64,000 nt of DNA from Sphagnum compactum (Eukaryota; Bryophyta; Sphagnopsida; Sphagnales), in the NCBI GenBank assembly GCA_965153455.1, contig OZ234493.1, positions 19,954,213-20,018,212 of the forward strand. Direction: 5' to 3'. Within the stretch, counting starts at the first letter, position 1; each line of letters begins with the position of its first letter. The translations under genes were made by a program, and so were the position numbers. This document shows, one piece after another, positions 57,501-64,000 of this stretch. Under the pieces are notes generated by a model. The model ran no database searches and was not told the origin of the DNA. It saw nothing but the letters and a program-made list of their open reading frames with translations.

Positions 57501-57718
57501 TTTGGATGAATAGTAAGTTTGTAAAAAGAATATTGTCTGTTTTATAATGTACATATTAAAAATGAAAGTACAATATGGGTGAAAGCATATTTGGGGGAAC
57601 AAAAACCGTTTTGGATGAATAATATGTTTGTATCAAGAATATTGTTTATTTTACAACGTACATATGAAAAATAAAAGTACAATATGGGTGATTTAGCATA
57701 TTTGGTGGGGTCAAGACT
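57501..57718 (+). repeat. Tandem duplication, 109-bp unit, two copies
   Basis: Units 57501-57609 and 57610-57718 share tttggatgaat, aagaatattgt, gtacatat, aaagtacaatatgggtga and agcatatttgg in the same order. They differ at perhaps 15-20 percent of positions. Confidence 0.8.
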
Positions 57719-59220
57719 GTTGTCACATTCTACCCTTTTCAAAGGGTACCATGTTTGAACTTCAATCATGTCTTTATTATAATAAATTTTCGTAATGTTT
57801 TTGCACATTATGATAGGTAAAAATTTTAAAAAGTGAAATGCTAAAAAATTTAAACTTTTTTTTATTTCGTAGGATGTGATGTTAAAATATATAATTTGCA
57901 CAAAAAAATGTATGTCACAACATTGTGAAAATGAAAATATATTCAAAAATTGATTGAAATGATTTTTATTATTTATGAAATTTATAATGTCTACTAAACA
58001 TTGTGATTCCATATAATTAGAATAAGTTTATGAGTCTTGTGAAGAGTTTGATAATTATCATATTGCAAATTGATTTTTTTCAAGGTGATGATCATAATTA
58101 TGTGATGAATTAAAAATTTGACAAATAATCATTTTCAAATGGAATATGACAAGAAATGTGAATAGGACCATTTTTAAAAATTCTAGTTCAATTTTTTTTA
58201 TTGACTAATTCAAACCAAAACTTAATGCAAAATAAGAAATGGGTTTTATTATATTGCATACACAATAATTGTACCTATTATTCTTTGAATTTAATCATTT
58301 AAATTTATCTTTTTTTAAAAATAATACTATATATCATTAACTTTGTGAAAATCAAAATATGAAGCCCAAACATAAAAAAGAAAGCCCAGAATTAATTGTA
58401 ACACATTTTATAAATATATATTTTACACACATATCATGAAACTGTGTACCAAGTCCCCCCGCCCCTCCCCCCAACAAATTATGTGTTTTCACCCATATAT
58501 TGAAAGTTTAAAATTTACAAAAGTACATTCAATAAATAGAAAAGTTAATTTGAGTCTATACATCTAGAGTCACTTTACAATTTTTCTTATCATTCCAAAA
58601 TATCAAGATATGAGGTCAATCCATTACCTCCATTTTTTTCCCACACCATGATACATGCATCCATGCATCTAAAGTCTTGAGCTTAACGTAATTGTACGAA
58701 ATTTATTTCACCCAATTTTATTTTGAAAATCCATATGGGCATGTTCAAGGTTAGGGTTCTAGAAAAAGGAAATGGGATTCAAGGACTTTTGTAGGGCTAA
58801 TTTTTGCAAATAACATTTACTTCAAACAAATTTAAGTGAAGAAAATTGAATAATCCAATTTAAGATAATTCATGTGATGGTGGTGAATTTCCACATGCAT
58901 ACATTATTGTGTTTGTATATAATTTTGGTTTATAGCCAGAAACATAGAAAATCCCAAAATTCCCAAATTGAGTTTCAATGGACAACCAAACATGGTTTTT
59001 GGCAAGATTATTTCCTGTGCACACATGTGACTTGGACCTAAAACTAAACATTTTGAACCCATTGTCTTTTGCCTTGCAGCTTTTCCTTCAAAATTTCAAG
59101 ATTTTGAAATTTTTGTATGATTTGATTTTTCATTAAATTCACCAATCAACATGTATTCTCATAGAAGGGGACATGTTTTTTATTATACAAAAAGTTTGAA
59201 ATCAATTATATGACTTTATG
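57719..59220. other. Intergenic DNA, no gene seen
   Basis: Very AT-rich. A C-run (ccccccgcccctccccccaac) lies at about 58456-58475. No gene recognised. Confidence 0.5.
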
Positions 59221-60003
59221 CATTCCTTTTTATTACTTTAAAAGAAAGTTCAGTTGGGACACTTAGTATAGTTAATTTAAAAGATTCAAAATGACATTTG
59301 CATAATATCCAAAAAAATTTAAATTTTTTTATTAATTTAGCAAAACATCATTTTATCTATTGGCATACAACAATTCACTATAACTATAATTATGTAAGAT
59401 TAAAAAAAAATCCAAATTTATTTTTTTCAATCCCTTAAAAATAGGCCATACCTTTTTGGTACCCCAATCATTAATGGACCCATCAATGTTTGGTGGATAT
59501 TCTCAAGAAGGATTTGCAAACTTGTTTGATGAACACGAAGTTGTTAACACAAGGTATAGGAGAAAGTTCAAAGTATACAAGGAAATTTTCCTTGATTTTG
59601 TTTATGAATCCCCTCTTGTGACCAATAAGACAATTTTTACAAAGTTAAAAAAGGAGCAATTTTAAGCAAGTTTTAGTGGGGAACCACCAAAAATATAGTC
59701 TAAGGCACTTGAGGAGATGAATGGTGCAGTGGATTAGAGGATGTCCTTGTTTAACATTCTTTTTTATTACTATAAAAAAAATGTAGTTTAAACATCTAAT
59801 ATAATTAATTTAATGGACTTTAATTGACATTAACATAATATCCAAATTTTTTAAATATTTTTATTAATTTAACAAGACATCATTTTATTTATTGGCATAG
59901 AAGAATCCACTACAACTATTATAATGGAAGACAAAAAAAAATCTAAAGTTGCCTTTATAATATTTTTAAAAATAGGTTATTCCTTTTTGGTGCCCTAATT
60001 GTG
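59221..60003 (+). repeat. Two ~245-bp direct repeats flanking ~285 bp
   Basis: 59221-59470 and 59755-60003 share cattcttttttattact, cataatatccaaa, tttttattaattta, aacatcattttat, ttggcata and taaaaataggccatacctttt-like words in order. The interval contains a 69-codon open frame (59456-59665) of unknown nature. LTR hallmarks (TG...CA, PBS, PPT) are not evident. Confidence 0.7.
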
Positions 60004-60500
60004 AATACACCCATATTCACAAATAATTCTGCTGATTTGAATGAAAACGTCTTTTGTAAGAAGGTAATTAGTGTAGGCCAAGCATAAAATAACTTTTTTG
60101 AATTGGAACAAAATATTTAAACAACGAAGGCCCAAATCCCAATGCCACAAGGAATAATACATTTATCATCAAAAGATTAAACAGGAAAAGTCTATAAAGC
60201 TACATAATAACAAATAAATAAATAAACTTGAAAGAGAAATCCAAGTTTTTGCATTGTAGGTTGTTTTCATTATAGGGCAACAAATAAATATAATAATAAT
60301 AAAGATAAACAAAAAAAGTTTTGAGGTCTTGTCAACAAAGAAATGAAAGATCTTTGAGGTTCAACTAGAAGGTTCATTGGGTACCTTCTTGAATGCCTTT
60401 TAACCCCATTGTTGAATGTTGCTAATGTGTCATGCACTACAAGATTAACACCTAGCACAATTGAAATTAACAAAATCTCACACATGAAAATATGCACACA
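60004..60500. other. Intergenic DNA, no gene seen
   Basis: No recognisable feature. Confidence 0.5.
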
Positions 60501-60784
60501 AATCAACCCCCAGTTGGAGTATTTAAAGTCTTCCTACACCAATTAACCAAATCTATGATCAAATATGACATAATGTGGTAAGGTAATCCATGAAAGGAGT
60601 TTGATTCTAAACATGATGAAATTAATAGGTTGGGTGTAATGTGAACCCCATTGTTAGTTACCCAATTGCAATCCTTTATGTTTAGCCAAATTATTACCTT
60701 CCAAGAATCATCGGTTGTCCCAATCAATAGCACGTCCATGTCCTAATACTAAAGCCTAACACAAATAATAACATGTCTATTTGG

Positions 60785-60920
60785 TGCATCATGGACACAC
60801 CCAATCATTTATTGGAACCTTTAAAAGTGGTAGTGTAAAACAACCCATATGTCATCCCCTAAAATAATAGGCACAAGCCGACATGGTTATTGCACTTCAT
60901 GATTTTCCACATAACATGCA
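60785..60920 (-). pseudogene. PHD-type zinc finger in a gypsy remnant
   Basis: The minus-strand frame starts CMLCGKS, has an internal Cys, then HMGC, then LPLLKVPINDWVCP and a final Cys. This matches the CX2C...HX2C...WxCPxC skeleton of a PHD finger, with one knuckle Trp position and two other positions mutated to stops. It follows the NCAPCHLP block of the same element. Confidence 0.65.
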
Positions 60921-60922
60921 TT

Positions 60923-61077
60923 ACAAACATGTTAACATTATGGCCAATGTTAATGAATCCACTTGGTCATTGACATGTGGAAAGTGACGTCATGCACAAT
61001 TACGAACATGTTAACATTATGGCAAGTGATGAATCCATTTGGCCATTGACATGTGGAAGGTGACATGGTGCACAATT
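60923..61077 (-). repeat. Tandem duplication of 76-79 bp inside the gypsy remnant
   Basis: Units 60923-61001 and 61002-61077 share aacatgttaacattatggc, tgaatcca, ttgacatgtggaa and gcacaatt. Part of the NCAPCHLP-coding region and its downstream DNA is duplicated, so the frame is disrupted. Confidence 0.85.
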
Positions 61078-61449
61078 TTGCACATGGTATTTCCATGCTT
61101 GACCATCTCGACCTTCCAAAAACAAAACCCTAGAAGGTAAAACTTTCTTCACACATAGAATGACACGATCAGTTATCACATCCAATGTAGTAAGTGTTTT
61201 TTGCTACAAATAGACATTATCTTCAAGTTCAAACCTTTGAACCTTAGGTCGATACCCACATCCACAAATGGTGGCATACTATAATGTATCTCGATATTGT
61301 GAGACCACGTTCTCCATTCCCATATGCATGATACCTTTGAAAAAGGCTGCATTTTGCTCACAAACTTGAATGCACACATTAGGATCATCAAGATTAATCA
61401 CATTGGCCACATCGTTACAAATATAAGTTAATAATTGGGGTTCATGCTT

Positions 61450-62480
61450 GAAAAACACAAAGTGAAGGGAAATGGAGGCTAGGGATGTTTTCTTGTTAAA
61501 TCAATATCCCATGGCCAACCATGGCAACTATATCATTACTACAAATGGCAACCTATGTCAATATACATTCCACCCAAGTTATCTTACATTTTCAACTACC
61601 TTTGTTTCATTTAGGTTGTCCTTGACTTATTTAAGTCAACCTAGGTTAATGTAATTAGGCTACCTAAAACATGGGCTTACTTACATTAGAAGAAATCTTG
61701 TTTTTTAAACCAATTTTGCAGCTAGTTTTTGACTTAAACAATTAGTTTTTGGCTTATATTGCAACTATTTGTTAGTTGTGTAAGTAAAACTTTAGTTGCA
61801 AAAACCAATTGCTAAAGAAAAGATTCTTCTAGTGCTAGTCTTCACCTATAGTAACCGATGTAGACAAACAAACCTAGGTTAATAACTACATAGGTTGATT
61901 TAGTTATGTGTATAGGACCTAGCTTACATACATACAACCTAGTTTAACCTAAAGCCTTAGTACAACCTAGTATAAGGGCCTATGACCTATGTACAACATA
62001 ACTTACATAAATACAACCTAACATATGTATGACCTCCTAACTAGTTAACCTAACCTTTGTATGACATAGGTATAAGATTAAGTTGTAATCTATGGATGAC
62101 TTATGTATGATCTAGTTTACATATGCACAACTTACATATGACCTAGCCTACATATTATATGACACAGCCTATCTACAACCAAAGTAGGTTAGGTTATAGG
62201 TTACGTACGACCTATGTACGACCTACGTATGACCTAATTTAACATATGAATGACCTAGGTATAAGGGTGTAAAGCATACCTATGTGTAACATAGGTGTAC
62301 ATATGTGTACTTAAGCATACTTAGATGTACATATCCATATTATGCACAAATTATATAATTTGTGGCACATCATCCATTGATGTGGTTTTGTATTGTTTGA
62401 TTTAATGGTCTAAATCCATTGGTATGGCCTTGTATAATGGAATTATTCATGGTGTTTTCCACCCAACATCTTGTTAGGTG
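61450..62480. repeat. Degenerate ACCTATGTA/TAGGTTA repeat DNA inserted in a gypsy integrase
   Basis: From about 61.6 to 62.35 kb the sequence is built of variants of acctatgtac, gacctatgta, cctaggtta and taggttaggt on both strands, with no clean period. It lies between two halves of one integrase reading. Exact insertion borders cannot be set by eye. Confidence 0.55.
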
Positions 62481-63470
62481 GAATTCTCTAGTGGTTTAGA
62501 ATGTAGTTTCTGGTACTATATGTCCCAGTCACCTACATGCCCCTTTTGTCATCCATATTTTCATAAACCTTTCTTCACCGTTTGTACCATCCTTTCAACT
62601 AGGCCATTGGCTTTAGGATGATCACAAGAATTAGTCTTGTGGTCAATCATAGCTTGTTCACACAACTCCTAAAATTATCTTTGAAATTTCATGCCGTAAA
62701 CTATGAGCACTTTTACTAAGGCACCATATCTACTCAATACCCAATCCAAAAATGCATAAGCAACCCCCTCATTACTTAATTTGTCTCATAGTAGGGCCAA
62801 TTTAATCCATTTGGAAATATGTTCAATCATAACCAACATGTATTAGTTATGATGAATAATTAAACTTAGTGCCCAACAAAAACCAATCTCCATTGATACC
62901 CAAACCCTATGATCAATAAAGGCTATAAATGTGGGGTGGCTGCATTAAATGATGCACACACTTGATTGTGAAACAAATTGTTGAACCTCCAACTCCATAA
63001 CCTTCCACCAATATTGGCCTTGAAGCAAATTATAAGTCCAATGTACCCCAAAATGTCCCAACTCTTTATGGGCATGTCTCATAACACTTTCCCACACTTT
63101 TGGATGTGGTATTACATGTACATGCCCATCTAACCATAGTTTGAAAAGGTGTTGTCCCAACAATATTTTTTGGCCCTTTGAAAGACCTGATCCTTTTCCT
63201 TGGATGTCAATCCCACATGCAATTCCCTAGTTTGTAGGTTAACAAGTCTTAGGTATCCCCCAAATATCCATAGGTCTAATGTCATCAAGTTCCACCTCCA
63301 GATTCCCATAAATGCATGAAGAATCCACTTCAACTACTTTAGCTTGGAATGATAGTGTCGATAACCTTTTACCAAAATGTAAAGGAATAAAACAACATGT
63401 CGACCAAATATTGTTTCCAAATTTGTTTCCCCATGCCAACATGAATTATTACAAAAACATGGGTTTTTTG

Positions 63471-64000
63471 CTACTAGCATCGTGGGGTGCAGTCACAATA
63501 ACACGTATCATAACAAATGTAATGATTGTTTCATTCTTTCATGTTTTAAAGTCGTAATTTAATTTGATGTTGAAATTGTAAAATTTGTTTATATAGTTGT
63601 ATTTTTAACATATCATGGGAACATGTGAATTAATTTGAAATTAATCCAATGAATAAAAATTAACAAAAACGTTCATTAAACACTATAATGTTTGTTTTTA
63701 AATAGTAAAAGGACTTGTAAATGGATTCCAATTTTTTTGAAAATGACTTGTTTTACAAATTTTTAACATGAACCTTAATAAAATATATATGAAAAAAAAT
63801 TAAAATATTTTTAAATATTTTTTCAAAGAATTTTTCAAGAATATTTTGAAAAATATTCTAGGAATATTTTCCCAAAAGCAGTCTCAAAAGTAGTAAAAAA
63901 ACAAACAGGTGTGGCTTTTGTTATCTCATTTGTGCATTGTGATTAAAATGATTGTAGAGTCAAATTTATTTGTTTAAAATGATTGACAATGTTTGATTTG
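63471..64000. other. AT-rich DNA, no gene seen
   Basis: No recognisable feature up to the window end. Confidence 0.5.

Larger units (their letters stand above)
60503..63470 (-). mobile_element. Ty3/gypsy pol remnant with PHD-type finger, interrupted
   Basis: On the minus strand from 63.47 kb: a pre-integrase region, then the integrase zinc domain (63163-62945: HKELGHFG keeps HX4H, but the first Cys of the CX2C is Ser). Next is the integrase core ending ANGLVERMVQTVKKG (about 62612-62570). After about 1 kb of unrelated repeat DNA it resumes at about 61395 with an integrase C-terminal region (YRDTLQYATI-like). RVLFLEGRDGQAWK and NCAPCHLPHVNGQ follow (61185-61000), then a C4HC3 finger (60920-60785) and an open 78-codon tail (60739-60503). 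Multiple stops and frameshifts make it a dead copy. RT, gag and LTRs are not visible in the window. Confidence 0.8.

Noticed and set aside
1-64000. CRISPR arrays, bacterial defence systems, operons
   Set aside because: No spaced identical repeats and no prokaryotic gene organisation. Introns, LTR elements and plant protein families show this is plant nuclear DNA.

Overview
This is plant nuclear DNA, most likely from a large-genome seed plant. I infer a gymnosperm/conifer-like genome but cannot prove it. The grounds are: very low gene density, long AT-rich intergenic DNA, spliced genes with short GT-AG introns, a plant-type SLC37 glycerol-3-phosphate transporter, a plant EF-hand protein related to the EF-hand/TPR family, and decayed Ty3/gypsy, hAT and MITE elements. 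No bacterial operon, CRISPR array, rRNA gene or convincing tRNA gene is visible.

Layout. 0-0.5 kb: degenerate gypsy integrase fragment (+). 0.5-12.8 kb: AT-rich intergenic DNA with degenerate simple repeats and a foldback candidate at 9.04-9.41 kb. 12.85-14.28 kb: cluster of a 'TGGCGA/TCGCCA' repeat that stops just before the promoter of the only clearly intact gene. 14.3-17.2 kb: three-exon glycerol-3-phosphate transporter (+) with two PHR1-type P1BS sites upstream. 17.2-28 kb: intergenic DNA with a ~40-bp minisatellite, a tRNA-like module, a G-run and a dispersed repeat. 28.2-29.1 kb: internally deleted copy (+) of the EF-hand gene found at 55 kb. 30.14-39.0 kb: Ty3/gypsy element (-) with 1.09-kb near-identical LTRs, initiator-Met-tRNA PBS, PPT, gag and pol. 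Its coding region is badly broken, and a remnant of a tandem second copy sits at its 5' end. 44.8-46.5 kb: hAT transposase remnant (+). 48.9-49.9 kb: inverted copy of the 26-kb repeat carrying a 372-bp PIF/Harbinger-like MITE. 50.1-52.0 kb: 'GGGTATA' modules ending in a perfect 37-bp hairpin. 53.4-53.9 kb: TE-derived ORF and GC-rich minisatellite. 55.0-56.75 kb: EF-hand gene (-). 57-60 kb: tandem duplications. 60.5-63.5 kb: gypsy pol remnant (-) with a PHD-type finger after integrase, split by ~1 kb of degenerate 'ACCTATGTA' repeat DNA.

The main biology is one phosphate-responsive-looking transporter gene, one short EF-hand gene with an unusual Cys-rich tail plus its deleted inverted paralog, and a well-resolved history of nested insertions. 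Two insertions can be checked within the window: the gypsy element splits a dispersed repeat whose intact copy lies at 52 kb, and the MITE has an 'empty' paralogous site at 26.4 kb.
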